Shown here piece by piece: positions 33,867 through 43,751 of a stretch of DNA of 64,000 nucleotides; position 1 is the stretch's first letter, and every line of letters starts with the position of its first letter. Where the stretch lies: assembly GCA_964370755.1 (NCBI GenBank), contig CAYJKL010000001.1:1-64000 (forward strand), read 5' to 3'. The notes under the pieces were generated by a model. That model was not told the origin of the DNA. It worked only from the letters and a program-made list of their open reading frames with translations, and did no database searches. Origin of the DNA: CAKOSP01 sp964370755 (GTDB lineage: Bacteria; Bacillota_I; Bacilli_A; RF39; UBA660). The position numbers and the translations under genes were made by a program.

Positions 33867-34931
33867 TTAATTCATTGTTTCGCCAGCAAGTTTTAATCTC
33901 ATATCTTCAGTTACTAAAGCTTCTATAACTGCATCAATTCCACCATTCATTACTCTATCAAGCTCCATTAGTGAAAAATTAATTCTATGATCAGTTACTC
34001 TGTTTTGTGGGTAATTGTAAGTTCTTATTTTTTCTGATCTGTCTCCAGAACCTATTTTATTTTTTCTTGTAGCTCCAACTTCATTTTCTTTTCTTTGTAA
34101 TTCTTCATCGTATAATTTTATTTTAAGCATTTTCATTGCTTTATCTTTATTTTTCAGCTGACTTCTTTCATTTTGACAAGTTACTACTACTCCAGTAGGT
34201 AAATGCGTTATTCTTACTGCAGAATCGGTAGTATTTACTGATTGTCCACCTGCTCCAGACGAACGGTATACATCTATTTTTAAATCAACTTCTTTTATAT
34301 CTATGTTTACATCTTCAACTTCAGGCATAACAAGTACTGTAGCTGTTGATGTATGCACTCTTCCTTGTGTTTCAGTTGATGGAACTCTTTGAACTCTGTG
34401 TGCTCCACTTTCATATTTTAATTTTGAGTACACACCTTCACCCTTAATTAGGCATTCAACTTGTGAAAATCCTCCACTTGTTCCTTCTATTTCATTAAGC
34501 ATTTCAACTTTCCAACCATTTTTTTCAGCATAATATGTATACATTCTTAAAAGGTCTCCTGCAAAGATGTTTGCTTCGTCTCCACCAGCTGCTCCTCTTA
34601 TTTCCATAACTACGTTTTTACCATCGTTTTCGTCTTTAGGAATTAATAGTATTTCTAGTTCAGCATTTAAATCACTAATTTTTTTTGTAAGTGTTTCAAT
34701 TTCCATTTCTGCTATTTCTTTCATTTCTGGATCACTTAACATAGTTTTTGCTTCTTCTAAGTCATTTTCAGCTTTTTTTAGTGAGTTATAACAATTTACT
34801 GTTTCTTCTAAGTCACTAAATTCTTTTGATAATGTTTTTACTTTATTAAAATCACTTAGTACTTCTGGTTTGCTTAATTCTTCTTTAAGTTCTAAGTATT
34901 TTGCTTCAATATTATTTAATCTTTCTATCAT
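33867..34931 (-). CDS. prfA: peptide chain release factor 1
   Basis: RF1 recognises UAA and UAG. The 354-aa protein has the GGQ loop in SSGAGGQSVNTTDSAVRITHLPTG and GAAGGDEANIFAGDL. The PxT-type anticodon loop lies near RVPSTETQGR. An AAATTGGAGG site precedes the ATG by 5 bp. It is followed by prmC and lies downstream of rpoE. Confidence 0.97.
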   Translation of the reverse strand: MIERLNNIEAKYLELKEELSKPEVLSDFNKVKTLSKEFSDLEETVNCYNSLKKAENDLEEAKTMLSDPEMKEIAEMEIETLTKKISDLNAELEILLIPKDENDGKNVVMEIRGAAGGDEANIFAGDLLRMYTYYAEKNGWKVEMLNEIEGTSGGFSQVECLIKGEGVYSKLKYESGAHRVQRVPSTETQGRVHTSTATVLVMPEVEDVNIDIKEVDLKIDVYRSSGAGGQSVNTTDSAVRITHLPTGVVVTCQNERSQLKNKDKAMKMLKIKLYDEELQRKENEVGATRKNKIGSGDRSEKIRTYNYPQNRVTDHRINFSLMELDRVMNGGIDAVIEALVTEDMRLKLAGETMN

Positions 34932-34959
34932 TTTTTTCCTCCAATTTTAAAAAACAAGC

Positions 34960-35391
34960 TTACATGCCTGTTTCTTCGTCTTCGTCTATTAAAACTAAGT
35001 CAGCTAAATCATTGTCAGCTCTGTCATCAGTTTCTTCACCTTCATAAAATATGTCATCTTCGATGGCAGGTTCTTCTTCAGTTTCTTCAATTTCCTCTTC
35101 GAAGTCATGCGCTTCTTCATCTTCTATTGTAACCGCTTGTAATTTATGTTTAATTTGTAAGTCCCAGTATCCTTTGTCTAACATAATAAATTTTTTATTA
35201 GTTGATAAAAGTTCGAAAAATTCAGCTACATCATCTTTATAGCTTTCAAAATCAAGTTTTAGTAAATCACAAACCTTTTTGTAAAGGTTAATTAATTTTT
35301 CCTTTTTACCACTTTCTTGTAATATTAGATATGCTATTTCATCATATCCCATACACTCTAATTCGTCTAATGTTAAATCTTTAAGTTTCAT
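34960..35391 (-). CDS. rpoE: RNA polymerase delta subunit
   Basis: Delta is a Firmicute-specific subunit that speeds polymerase recycling. The 143-aa protein has an N-terminal HARE-HTH domain (MKLKDLTLDELECMGYDEIAYLILQ.., to about residue 90) and a strongly acidic, disordered C-terminal tail (Glu/Asp-rich from about residue 95). GAGAGGA precedes the ATG. As in Bacillus it lies near the ywiB-like gene and prfA. It is strong evidence for Bacilli or Erysipelotrichia rather than Gram-negatives. Confidence 0.93.
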   Translation of the reverse strand: MKLKDLTLDELECMGYDEIAYLILQESGKKEKLINLYKKVCDLLKLDFESYKDDVAEFFELLSTNKKFIMLDKGYWDLQIKHKLQAVTIEDEEAHDFEEEIEETEEEPAIEDDIFYEGEETDDRADNDLADLVLIDEDEETGM

Positions 35392-35431
35392 TTTTATCCT
35401 CTCTTTTGTTGTATTATTATATGCATTATAC

Positions 35432-35782
35432 CTATAATTTTATATCATATAATTTAATTTCTATTTTCACTTCAATGTCATCAATTTTATATTTTAACAC
35501 TACTTCATCATCTGTTGTCTTGGCACTACACTGCACATCAAACTTACAATTACCTTCTTTTCCAAAATCAAATGAGCATGTTTTTTCATTAAAATTAATA
35601 ATCATTTTGTATTCACTAGTTTTTCTAGTATAAGTATTTTTTACATAGTTGTAATTATTATACTCATCATTTTGAAGAAAAGTTATTTCAGTATTGTATA
35701 TAATACTTGCTTTTTCTTCTTTGAGACAAATTATTAGTTTGTCATCATTAAAAAGCTTCCAGTCTATTTGGTCTTTCAACAT
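35432..35782 (-). CDS. DUF1934 protein (YwiB-like)
   Basis: A 116-aa soluble beta-rich protein, upstream of rpoE. It has alternating strands (KLIICLKEEKASIIYNTEITFLQ, EYKMIINFNEKTCSFDFGKEG, EVVLKYKIDDIEVKIEIKLYDI) with the pattern of the YwiB/DUF1934 calycin-like barrels. In Bacillus ywiB lies next to argS and rpoE; argS is absent here. The family function is unknown. The identification rests on strand pattern and location rather than clear motifs. Confidence 0.6.
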   Translation of the reverse strand: MLKDQIDWKLFNDDKLIICLKEEKASIIYNTEITFLQNDEYNNYNYVKNTYTRKTSEYKMIINFNEKTCSFDFGKEGNCKFDVQCSAKTTDDEVVLKYKIDDIEVKIEIKLYDIKL

Positions 35783-35886
35783 AACACCCCGCTTTTTTCC
35801 TAAACATTATATCACAACGTCAAATAAAATCAAGATTTTTTGATACTTTTTTTAGACATATTAAAAATTTTTGTAAATATTTACTT

Positions 35887-36690
35887 TTATAATTCGAAAT
35901 TTCTAGGTAAAGTTGACTTAATTTCTATTAATTTATTTGTTACTGGATGATTAAATTTTATTAGATGTGCGTGTAAAAACATTCTTTTTTCTTTTCTAGA
36001 TCCATACTTTGTATCACCTTTAATTATACATCCTATATCTTTCATATGTACTCTTATTTGGTTTTTTCTACCTGTTTTTATTTCAATTTCTAACCATGTG
36101 TACATTTTTGATTCTTTTATTCTTTTATATAAAGTAATTGCTTTTTTTCCTTTATAACTACTTTTAACGTATAAATTTTTATCCTCTGCTAGGTAAGATT
36201 CTATTCTTCCTTCTTTTTTAGTTTTACCTTCTACTATAGTTACATATTTTCTTTCAACACTTTCCCAATTTTCTTGCATTTTTTCTTTTATTTTTTGACT
36301 TTTTGTAAACACTACTATACCAGATGTTTCTTTATCTAGTCTATTTACAATAAAAATTTTATTATTTTTATTTTTGTGTTTTACATACTCACTTACTTTC
36401 CAGTATAATGAATTGTTACTTGTTTCTGTTCCTATACAAAGTAAATTATACGGTTTATCTACTATAATAATATCTTTATCTTCAAATAGTACTCTTAAAT
36501 CTGATTTATTGTTATTAATTGATACATTGTCACCTTCTTTTAACTCGAAGTTAAACTTTGTAACCGTCTTATCGTTTACTTTTACTTTTTCTGTTGTTAA
36601 TAACTTTTTGATGTCTTTTCTTTTTATTTCTTTTAAAATTAGAAATTCAGTAAGTGTATTTTTTTCTTCTACTATAAACTCTTTAAACAT
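35887..36690 (-). CDS. RluA-family pseudouridine synthase
   Basis: Converts uridine to pseudouridine in rRNA or tRNA. The 267-aa protein has an N-terminal S4 RNA-binding domain (to about residue 65, TLTEFLILKEIKRKDIKKLL) and the catalytic domain with VNRLDKETSGIVVF (Asp nucleophile in RLD), and GRKNQIRVHMKDIGCII. It is a typical RluD-like protein, of normal length. The target site cannot be predicted. It has an AGGGAG site upstream and diverges from the PBP gene. Confidence 0.9.
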   Translation of the reverse strand: MFKEFIVEEKNTLTEFLILKEIKRKDIKKLLTTEKVKVNDKTVTKFNFELKEGDNVSINNNKSDLRVLFEDKDIIIVDKPYNLLCIGTETSNNSLYWKVSEYVKHKNKNNKIFIVNRLDKETSGIVVFTKSQKIKEKMQENWESVERKYVTIVEGKTKKEGRIESYLAEDKNLYVKSSYKGKKAITLYKRIKESKMYTWLEIEIKTGRKNQIRVHMKDIGCIIKGDTKYGSRKEKRMFLHAHLIKFNHPVTNKLIEIKSTLPRNFEL

Positions 36691-36801
36691 ATTTTCTCCC
36701 TTTTCTTTTTATATACTATCATTAATTTGCGATTTTAGAAAGTTTTTTTACTTTTAACTCATACTTTTTACATTTTATGTGATACTAAGAATGGTGATTT
36801 T

Positions 36802-38739
36802 ATGCGTTTTTTTAAACTTAGTTTTAAACTTTTTATATTTGGCTTTATCTCTTTTGTTGTTATTATGGTAGCTCTTTATGTCTATGCCTATTTAAGCCCT
36901 CAGATTGATTTAAAAACTCCTGGTAATCTATATTTATATGATAATAATAGTAATTTAGTTTATCAAGGTTCTAAATCTAGTCAGTGGGTAGAAATAGATG
37001 ATATTAGTGACTATTTGATAAATGCCACTATTTCTGTTGAAGATAAAAATTATTATAACCATTCTGGATTTGATTATATAAGGATTGCTAGTGCTGCACT
37101 TACTAATATTCAAACAAGAAGTATTACTCAGGGTGCTTCTACTATAACACAGCAATATGCTAAAAATATGTACTTAGATTTTAGTCAGACTTTTGAAAGA
37201 AAAATAGAAGAGGCCTTTTTAACTCTAGAACTTGAAGTTCACTATGAAAAAGATGAAATTTTAGAAGGTTATTTAAATACTATATATTATGGACAAGGTA
37301 ATTATGGTATTGAAAATGCTAGTAACTTTTACTTTAATAAAGATTCTAAAGATTTAACGCTTGAAGAAGCTATAATTTTAGCTGGTATACCTAATAGACC
37401 AAATGATTATAATCCTGTATCAAATTATGAAGCATCTGTTAATAGAGCTCTTATCGTTGCTAAAACTATGCTTGATAATGGTTATATTAGTGAAACTGAG
37501 TTTGAAGGTTTATTTGAAAATGAACTTGAAATATACGCTAAGAATACTGAAAATGATTTACAAATGGTTATGTATTATCAAGATGCTGTTTTAGATGAAC
37601 TTTATTCACTTAAAGAAATTCCTACTTCTTTAATAGATTCTGGAGGTCTTAAAGTATATACCACACTTGATTTAGATGCACAAAAGAATTTAGAAGAAAA
37701 TATTCTTGAAAATTTACCTGATGATGAAATACAAGTATCTAGTGTTGTTGCTGACCCTAATACTGGTGCAGTACTAGCTTTAACAGGTGGTGTTGATTAT
37801 TCTCTTAGTACATATAATAGAGCAACTACATCTACTAGGCAAGTAGGATCTGTTATGAAATCTTTTCTTTATTATGCTGCTCTTGAAAATAATATGACTA
37901 TGGCTTCTACTTTTAAAAGTGAGCATACTGTATTTACACTATCTAACGATCAAGTTTATTCACCTAGTAATTATAATAATAAATATGCTAATAAAGATAT
38001 TACTATGGCAGCAGCTCTTGCTTTTTCTGATAATATATATGCAGTTAAAACCAATCTTTTTTTAGGCATTGATAAAATGATTGATGTTGCTAAAACTACT
38101 GGCATTGAAGGCAATTTAAATGAAGTTGCTTCACTTGCACTTGGGACTAGCGAACTTAGTTTGATAGATATTGCTACTGGTTATACTACATTTGCTTCTG
38201 GTGGATATGAAAGAGATTTATATTTTATTGAAAGAGTTGAGGACATGAATGGTAATGTACTTTACGAAAAGGAACATGTAAATAATCTTGTTCTTAACCC
38301 TAACTATACATATATACTTAATGAAATGCTTGCTTGTACTACAAGTAATAAATTTAGTGATTATACTGTAGCAACAGGCGTTTCTATAGCAAATGAATTA
38401 ACAAATAAGTATGCACTTAAAAGTGGTACTACTGATACTGATAACTGGCATATTGGTTATAACGAAGATTTACTAGTTGCTATATGGATGGGTTATGATG
38501 ATAATAAAGAGACCAATTCAACAGTGAGCCAAAAAGAAAGAAATATTTGGGCTAGTACTATGGAAGATATTTTGGCAAATAAAAACACCAACTGGTATGA
38601 TAAACCTGATAATGTAGTTGGTGTTATGCTTGATTCTGTTACTGGAGAAGCTCCTACTGATAGTGATAATAGTACAATATTTTATTTTCTAAAAGGAACT
38701 GAACCTGGAGCAAGCTCTTATGTTAGTACACCTGATTAA
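36802..38739 (+). CDS. class A penicillin-binding protein
   Basis: Bifunctional peptidoglycan polymerase of 645 aa. It has a short cytoplasmic tail, a transmembrane helix (about 8-30), a GT51 glycosyltransferase domain (EDKNYYNHSGFD with catalytic Glu, TQGASTITQQYAKN, YLNTIYYGQGNYGIENAS) and a transpeptidase domain with SVMK (active-site Ser), SDN and KSGT. The KTG motif is altered to KSG. The gene lies on the plus strand, convergent with noc (4-bp overlap). Its position downstream of noc is odd, because parA-parB usually follow. Confidence 0.93.
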   Translation: MRFFKLSFKLFIFGFISFVVIMVALYVYAYLSPQIDLKTPGNLYLYDNNSNLVYQGSKSSQWVEIDDISDYLINATISVEDKNYYNHSGFDYIRIASAALTNIQTRSITQGASTITQQYAKNMYLDFSQTFERKIEEAFLTLELEVHYEKDEILEGYLNTIYYGQGNYGIENASNFYFNKDSKDLTLEEAIILAGIPNRPNDYNPVSNYEASVNRALIVAKTMLDNGYISETEFEGLFENELEIYAKNTENDLQMVMYYQDAVLDELYSLKEIPTSLIDSGGLKVYTTLDLDAQKNLEENILENLPDDEIQVSSVVADPNTGAVLALTGGVDYSLSTYNRATTSTRQVGSVMKSFLYYAALENNMTMASTFKSEHTVFTLSNDQVYSPSNYNNKYANKDITMAAALAFSDNIYAVKTNLFLGIDKMIDVAKTTGIEGNLNEVASLALGTSELSLIDIATGYTTFASGGYERDLYFIERVEDMNGNVLYEKEHVNNLVLNPNYTYILNEMLACTTSNKFSDYTVATGVSIANELTNKYALKSGTTDTDNWHIGYNEDLLVAIWMGYDDNKETNSTVSQKERNIWASTMEDILANKNTNWYDKPDNVVGVMLDSVTGEAPTDSDNSTIFYFLKGTEPGASSYVSTPD

Positions 38740-39686
38740 TTAGGTATATTTATTTTAAGAACAATTGATCCATTTTCTTCTGTTTCAGTAAATGTTACAT
38801 TTGGGTATTTTGAGATAAATTCTTTTATCTCATTTTTTATGTTACTATCACTTGCTGGGCTTTGTGGCACATCAAATTCATCTAACATTTCTATTTCTTC
38901 AACTGCTGGACTTATTTCTGGAGCAGTCACACTCATGTTTGCTGATTCATCTTCTAAAAAGTTAAAAAATTTATTTGGTACTTTTTCAGTATTATTTGGA
39001 TTATTAAACATATTTTGCTCCTCTCTTTTTATTACTTCTTCTTTAGGAATTATTTTAATTGGCTCTATTTTAGGCTTTTCTTCAACGCCTTGCATTTTTA
39101 TAATTTCTTCTTCTAATCTTTTTACACTTAATCTTTCATTTAATATTTTATCAAGTAGTGTTTTTTGATCTTCTATTTTTTTTACTTTTAGAAGTGTTCT
39201 AGCATGTCTTTCTGAAATTTTTTCAGCAAGTATTGCATCTTGCACACTTTCATCTAAGCTAAGAAGCCTTAGTTTATTAGAAATAGCACTTTGACTAATC
39301 CCCATTTTTCTAGCAAGTTCCTCTTGATTCATTAAACCTTTATCAAGTAAAGCTTTATAAGATTTTGCTTCTTCTATTGCTGTTAAACTTTTTCTTTGAA
39401 CATTTTCAACAATTGCTACTTCTGCACTTTTTGTATCTGACATTTCTGTTATTATTGCTGGTACTGAAATAAGTCCCGCTATTTTCGCAGCACGATATCT
39501 TCTTTCTCCTGCTATAATTTCATATTTATCATTTATTCTTCTTATTATAATTGGCTGTATAATACCATGCTCTTTAATTGACTGTGCAAGTTCAGATAAT
39601 GAGGCATCATCAAAAGCTAATCGTGGTTGAAAACGATTAGGTAATATGTCCTCTATTGGTATTTGCATTACATTATTATTATTCAT
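38736..39686 (-). CDS. noc: Noc-type ParB-family nucleoid occlusion protein
   Basis: A 316-aa ParB/Noc protein: CTPase domain with GERRYRAAKIA and ENVQRKSLTAIEEA, helix-turn-helix domain and a C-terminal dimerisation region. The residues that set site choice are Noc-like at three of four positions: Gln132, Lys138 and Arg160 match Noc, and Ser143 replaces Lys. ParB would have Arg, Thr/His, Ala and Gly there. It follows rsmG, as noc does in Bacillus. It lacks the N-terminal membrane-targeting helix. A segment NKFFNFLED (238-246) in the linker resembles that helix. The start at 39686 is chosen because AAGG is 9 bp upstream; an ATG three codons earlier overlaps the ribosome site. Noc-binding sites are present at 58.9 kb. 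Confidence 0.8.
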   Translation of the reverse strand: MNNNNVMQIPIEDILPNRFQPRLAFDDASLSELAQSIKEHGIIQPIIIRRINDKYEIIAGERRYRAAKIAGLISVPAIITEMSDTKSAEVAIVENVQRKSLTAIEEAKSYKALLDKGLMNQEELARKMGISQSAISNKLRLLSLDESVQDAILAEKISERHARTLLKVKKIEDQKTLLDKILNERLSVKRLEEEIIKMQGVEEKPKIEPIKIIPKEEVIKREEQNMFNNPNNTEKVPNKFFNFLEDESANMSVTAPEISPAVEEIEMLDEFDVPQSPASDSNIKNEIKEFISKYPNVTFTETEENGSIVLKINIPN

Positions 39687-39775
39687 GCTAGCCATCCTTA
39701 TTTTTTATTCTATCATCATTTTATCATAATAATTTATTATTTTCTAGAGGTTTTTTTAAATTATTTTTTTGAGCG

Positions 39776-39801
39776 TAAAAAAAGTGCATACTTTTGCACT
39801 T
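39776..39801 (-). terminator. terminator of mnmG-rsmG
   Basis: On the minus strand AGTGCA / TGCACT arms are followed by seven T residues. It overlaps the rsmG stop, so noc is transcribed separately. Confidence 0.7.
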
Positions 39802-40504
39802 ACTTTAATTCTGATTTTATTATTTTATCGTATGGTCTTACGTTTTCTAAGTTTGATTCTTTAGTCTTAATAAATCTTACTATGTTTCTTTCTCCAGAAT
39901 CATTTATCAGATTAAATTTTTCTTTTTTATCTACTGTTAAATTTAATAGTTTAATTGTATTTTCGGCTTCTTTTAACTCTTCTGTAAGTGTACCTTTCAT
40001 CGCAATAAAACTTCCATCTTTTTTTACAAAAGGAACACATAACTCTGTTAGTACTCTAAGGTTAGCTACTGCTCTTGCTGTTACTGCATCAAATTTATTT
40101 ATGTTCTTTTTTAAGTAGTTTTCTGCTCTATCGTTTACTACGGTTACCTTTGAACCGATACCATTTGATACATAATTTAAAAATTTAGTTTTTTTATTAT
40201 TTGAATCTAAACAAGTTACTTCTAAAGATGGATAGAATATTTTAAGAACAATTCCTGGAAAACCCGCACCTGATCCTATATCTAGTAAGTTTGTAACAGT
40301 ATTTAAATCAATTACTTTAGCTATTGTTAAACTATCGTAGAAGTGTTTTAAGTATACATCTTCTTTTTCAATAATTCTTGTTAAGTTTGTATGCTCATTA
40401 TAATCTTTTAGAAGTTCGTAATATCTTTCTAATTTATCTAACATTTCACTAGTGTAGGTAATATTTAGTTTAGTTATTTCTTCTATAAATGTTTCTTTAT
40501 TCAT
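39800..40504 (-). CDS. rsmG: 16S rRNA m7G527 methyltransferase RsmG
   Basis: Methylates G527 of 16S rRNA. The 234-aa protein has the SAM site LLDIGSGAGFPGIVLKI and the AVTARAVANLRVLTELC motif. It overlaps mnmG by 8 bp, the classic gidA-gidB arrangement near the origin. Family-standard length. Confidence 0.96.
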   Translation of the reverse strand: MNKETFIEEITKLNITYTSEMLDKLERYYELLKDYNEHTNLTRIIEKEDVYLKHFYDSLTIAKVIDLNTVTNLLDIGSGAGFPGIVLKIFYPSLEVTCLDSNNKKTKFLNYVSNGIGSKVTVVNDRAENYLKKNINKFDAVTARAVANLRVLTELCVPFVKKDGSFIAMKGTLTEELKEAENTIKLLNLTVDKKEKFNLINDSGERNIVRFIKTKESNLENVRPYDKIIKSELK

Positions 40505-42311
40505 TTTTTGCGTACTCCTTTTTTAGATATACTGCAAGTACTGATATATCTGCTGGATTAACACCAGATATTCTAGTTGCTGCAGCTATTGTTTTTGGTC
40601 TAATTTTACTAAGTTTTTGTTTTGCTTCACTAGCTAGATTTAATATTTTTTCATAATCTATATCATCAGGGATTTGTTTTTCTTCAAGTTTTTTTAATTT
40701 TTCAGCATTTTCATATGCTTTTTTTATGTATCCTTCGTATTTAACTAGTATTTCTACTTGCTCTACTACTTCTTTTGGATAACTTTCTTCTAAATAATTT
40801 TTCAGTTTTTCTTCTGGTCTTTTAATAAGTTCATATAAAGATACGCTTTTAAGTTCTTCTTTTAAAAATATTTTTGTTTCTTTAATAGTTTCAATTAATG
40901 CTTTAATTCCTATTTCTTTTTCTACTAATTTATCATATTTTTCTTTAGAAATTGCGCCTTTTTCATATGCATATTTTCTTAGTCTTAAATCTGCATTATC
41001 ATGGCGAAGTAATAATCTAAACTCTGCTCTTGATGTTAACATTCTGTATGGTTCTATAGTACCTTTTGTTACTAAATCGTCTATTAATACACCTATATAT
41101 GCTTCATCTCTTCTAAGAATAAGTGGTTCTTTATTATCTAATTTCAAACTTGCATTTATTCCTGCTATGATACCTTGTCCTGCGGCCTCTTCATAACCAC
41201 TTGTTCCATTAATTTGTCCCGCTGTAAATAAATTATTTATTTTTTTATTTTCAAGTGATACTGTTAATTCTAATGGGTCTACTGCATCGTACTCTATTGC
41301 ATATGCATACTTTGTAATTTCAGCATTTTCCAAACCAATTATGCTTCTTACCATTTTTTCTTGAACTTCTTCTGGCATACTAGTTGAAAATCCTTGTAAA
41401 TACCAATCATCTAAGTGGTTACTTTCTGGCTCTAAGAATAATTGATGTCTTTCTTTATCTTTAAATCTTACTATTTTATCTTCTATTGATGGACAATATC
41501 TTGGACCGACTCCAGTTACATGTCCTCCGTACATAGCACTTTTATCTAAGTTTTCTTCAATAATTTGATGAGTTTTTTCATTTGTAAATACTAAATAGCA
41601 TAATCTTTGATTTTCAGGGTCATAACTAGGCTTATCGTCAAAACTAAATGTATATGCTTCAGTTGCTCCCGGTTCTTTTTGGATTATATCAAAATTTATT
41701 GATGATTCTTTTATTCTTGGAGGTGTTCCTGTTTTAAGTCTTATAATATTTAGTCCATATTTTTTTAGATTATCTGACAAATAGTTTGATCTGTCTTCTC
41801 CATGAGGACCCTCTTCTTTTGATGTATTTCCTACTAAAATATTTGCTTTTGTATAAGTTCCTGTGGTTAGAATTACAATTTTACTGTATAATTTTTCTCC
41901 GTTATCTAAAATAACACCTGTTACCTTATTGTTTTCAATTATTAAATCTTCTACTTTACCTTCTTTTATTTCTAGATTTTTAGTTTTTTCTAATGCTTTT
42001 AGCATATTTTCTGGGTATGTTATTTTATCTGCTTGAACTCTTAAACATCTAACTGCTGGACCTTTTGAAACATTTAGCATTTTAGCTTGAAAATGAGAAA
42101 TATCTGCAATTTTACCCATTAGTCCACCTAATGCATCTACTTCTCTTACTATAACACCTTTACTTGTTCCACCTATTGAAGGATTGCAAGGCATATCTGC
42201 TATATTATTTTTATTCATTGTTAAAAGAACAGTTTTTTTCCCCATAACTGCTGCTATATGTGCTGCTTCACAACCTGCGTGTCCTGCTCCTACTACTAGT
42301 ATATCTATCAT
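40497..42311 (-). CDS. mnmG: tRNA uridine-5-carboxymethylaminomethyl synthesis enzyme MnmG
   Basis: FAD enzyme that with MnmE adds the cmnm5 group to wobble U34. The 604-aa protein has the dinucleotide site VVGAGHAGCEAAHIAAVMG, GGTSKGVIVREVDALGG, and GYEEAAGQGIIAGINA. The C-terminal domain contains the conserved PDDIDYEKILNLASEAKQKLSKIRPKTIAAATRISGVNPAD region in parts. Its partner mnmE lies upstream on the same strand, separated by two membrane-related genes. Confidence 0.96.
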   Translation of the reverse strand: MIDILVVGAGHAGCEAAHIAAVMGKKTVLLTMNKNNIADMPCNPSIGGTSKGVIVREVDALGGLMGKIADISHFQAKMLNVSKGPAVRCLRVQADKITYPENMLKALEKTKNLEIKEGKVEDLIIENNKVTGVILDNGEKLYSKIVILTTGTYTKANILVGNTSKEEGPHGEDRSNYLSDNLKKYGLNIIRLKTGTPPRIKESSINFDIIQKEPGATEAYTFSFDDKPSYDPENQRLCYLVFTNEKTHQIIEENLDKSAMYGGHVTGVGPRYCPSIEDKIVRFKDKERHQLFLEPESNHLDDWYLQGFSTSMPEEVQEKMVRSIIGLENAEITKYAYAIEYDAVDPLELTVSLENKKINNLFTAGQINGTSGYEEAAGQGIIAGINASLKLDNKEPLILRRDEAYIGVLIDDLVTKGTIEPYRMLTSRAEFRLLLRHDNADLRLRKYAYEKGAISKEKYDKLVEKEIGIKALIETIKETKIFLKEELKSVSLYELIKRPEEKLKNYLEESYPKEVVEQVEILVKYEGYIKKAYENAEKLKKLEEKQIPDDIDYEKILNLASEAKQKLSKIRPKTIAAATRISGVNPADISVLAVYLKKEYAKNE

Positions 42312-42349
42312 TTAACCACTTTCACTTTCGCTTTCAAATGTATTATAAC

Positions 42350-42373
42350 AAAAAAAAGCAGCAATTGCTACTT
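42350..42373 (-). terminator. terminator of the Bax1-like gene
   Basis: On the minus strand AGTAGC / GCTGCT arms with an AATT loop are followed by eight T residues. It overlaps the end of the Bax1-like gene. Confidence 0.65.
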
Positions 42374-43015
42374 TGATTTTCCAAATAATCTTATTAAATC
42401 TAAAAATAAATTAATGAAATCAATATATAATTCAAATGCACCATATATTACAAGTTTATTATCTTCCATTCTAGATATTTGATTTTTGATTTTTTGCATA
42501 TCGTATGATATAAAACCAGTAAATATTAATGCTGATGCTGCTGTTATAATTATGTTAATAGTTTCACTTTCTAAGAAAAAGTAACTAACTAATGAGAATA
42601 CGATAATTATTAATAATGATATTGATAACATATTTCCTAAACCTGTTAAGTCTTTTTTGGTTTTATATCCTATAATTGCCATTACCACAAAAATTGCAGA
42701 TGTTAATAGGAATATTGATATTATTGATGACATCTCATATGTCAAAAATATACTTGAAAATGTTATACCTATAATACTTGAATATACTAGGTATAAAATA
42801 TATAAAATTTGTGTTGGTAACTTGTTAATTAATAATTTGAATGCAAATGCTGTTACTAACATTGCTATTATTATAGGTAATGTCCCTATATCTACTAATA
42901 GTTTATAAGCGAGTTCTGCATCATTAGATATGTAGTATCCTGCTCCAAATGAGATTAGTAATCCTATTGCCAACCATAAAAATATTTTATTAAATATATC
43001 ATAATTATTTTCCAT
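42368..43015 (-). CDS. Bax inhibitor-1/YccA family membrane protein
   Basis: A 215-aa protein with seven transmembrane helices. Helix 6 to 7 carries the family pattern FTGFISYDMQKIKNQI and the C-terminus has LYIDFINLFLDLIRLFGKSK, with the conserved Asp residues that bind calcium in BsYetJ. It would act as a pH-sensitive calcium leak, by family knowledge. It is preceded by the AIM24-like gene on the same strand and sits in the mnmE-mnmG interval. Confidence 0.85.
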   Translation of the reverse strand: MENNYDIFNKIFLWLAIGLLISFGAGYYISNDAELAYKLLVDIGTLPIIIAMLVTAFAFKLLINKLPTQILYILYLVYSSIIGITFSSIFLTYEMSSIISIFLLTSAIFVVMAIIGYKTKKDLTGLGNMLSISLLIIIVFSLVSYFFLESETINIIITAASALIFTGFISYDMQKIKNQISRMEDNKLVIYGAFELYIDFINLFLDLIRLFGKSK

Positions 43016-43043
43016 ATTATTTTTTTCCTTTCAAAATACAATG

Positions 43044-43721
43044 TTATCTTACTGGTAAATATCCTGCGATTGCACCAGCTAAGTTCATAATAGGCATTGA
43101 TTGTAAGTATACTACTCCAGGACCCGTTATAACTGTATTAAATAGACCTTCTCCTCCGAATACCATATTTTTTAAACCTGGTACAGTTTTAATATCCATT
43201 TTACATGTTGCACTCATAGCTGCTAAATTTCCAGTATCCACTATTATTTGTTCTCCATCTGCTAGTGTTTTTTCTACTACATATCCATCAAATTCTGCAA
43301 ATGCAAGGCCTTCTCCAGATATTTTTTGTAGAATAAACCCTTCTCCTCCAAATAATCCTGCTCCGATTTTTTTTCTAAAATGCATTGATAACTCTACTCC
43401 TCTTGTTGAGCATAAGTATCCACCTTTTTGAAATATCATTTCACTTCCTGGTTTAATTTCAAATACTTTAATTTCACCTGGTAAGTTAGATGCTATAGAG
43501 ATTGATCCTGGTCCACCCTTTGCTGTATATATGTTTTGCATTAAAGTTTCCCCAGATAAAGCTCTTCCTAAAAGTTTACCAACTCCACCATTTGTAGTTG
43601 TTTTCATTTCCATGTTAGGTGTCATCCAGCACATTGCTCCACCTTCACTGTTTATTGATTCATTTTCTTCAAGTTCTATTGTAAGTAGCGGCAAATTTCC
43701 GCCTTCTATTTTATAATTCAT
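43044..43721 (-). CDS. AIM24/TIGR00266 family protein
   Basis: A 225-aa beta-rich protein with the family's repeated Gly patterns: EEGGAMCWMTPNMEMKT-like opening, GGPGSISIASNLPGEIKVF, and the tail GPGVVYLQSMP. The function of this family in bacteria is not established; the mitochondrial relative AIM24 supports inner-membrane structure. An AGGAAA site lies before the ATG. It forms a pair with the Bax1-like gene. Confidence 0.85.
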   Translation of the reverse strand: MNYKIEGGNLPLLTIELEENESINSEGGAMCWMTPNMEMKTTTNGGVGKLLGRALSGETLMQNIYTAKGGPGSISIASNLPGEIKVFEIKPGSEMIFQKGGYLCSTRGVELSMHFRKKIGAGLFGGEGFILQKISGEGLAFAEFDGYVVEKTLADGEQIIVDTGNLAAMSATCKMDIKTVPGLKNMVFGGEGLFNTVITGPGVVYLQSMPIMNLAGAIAGYLPVR

Positions 43722-43751
43722 TATTTCCTCCAGTTATATTTTATCATATTT

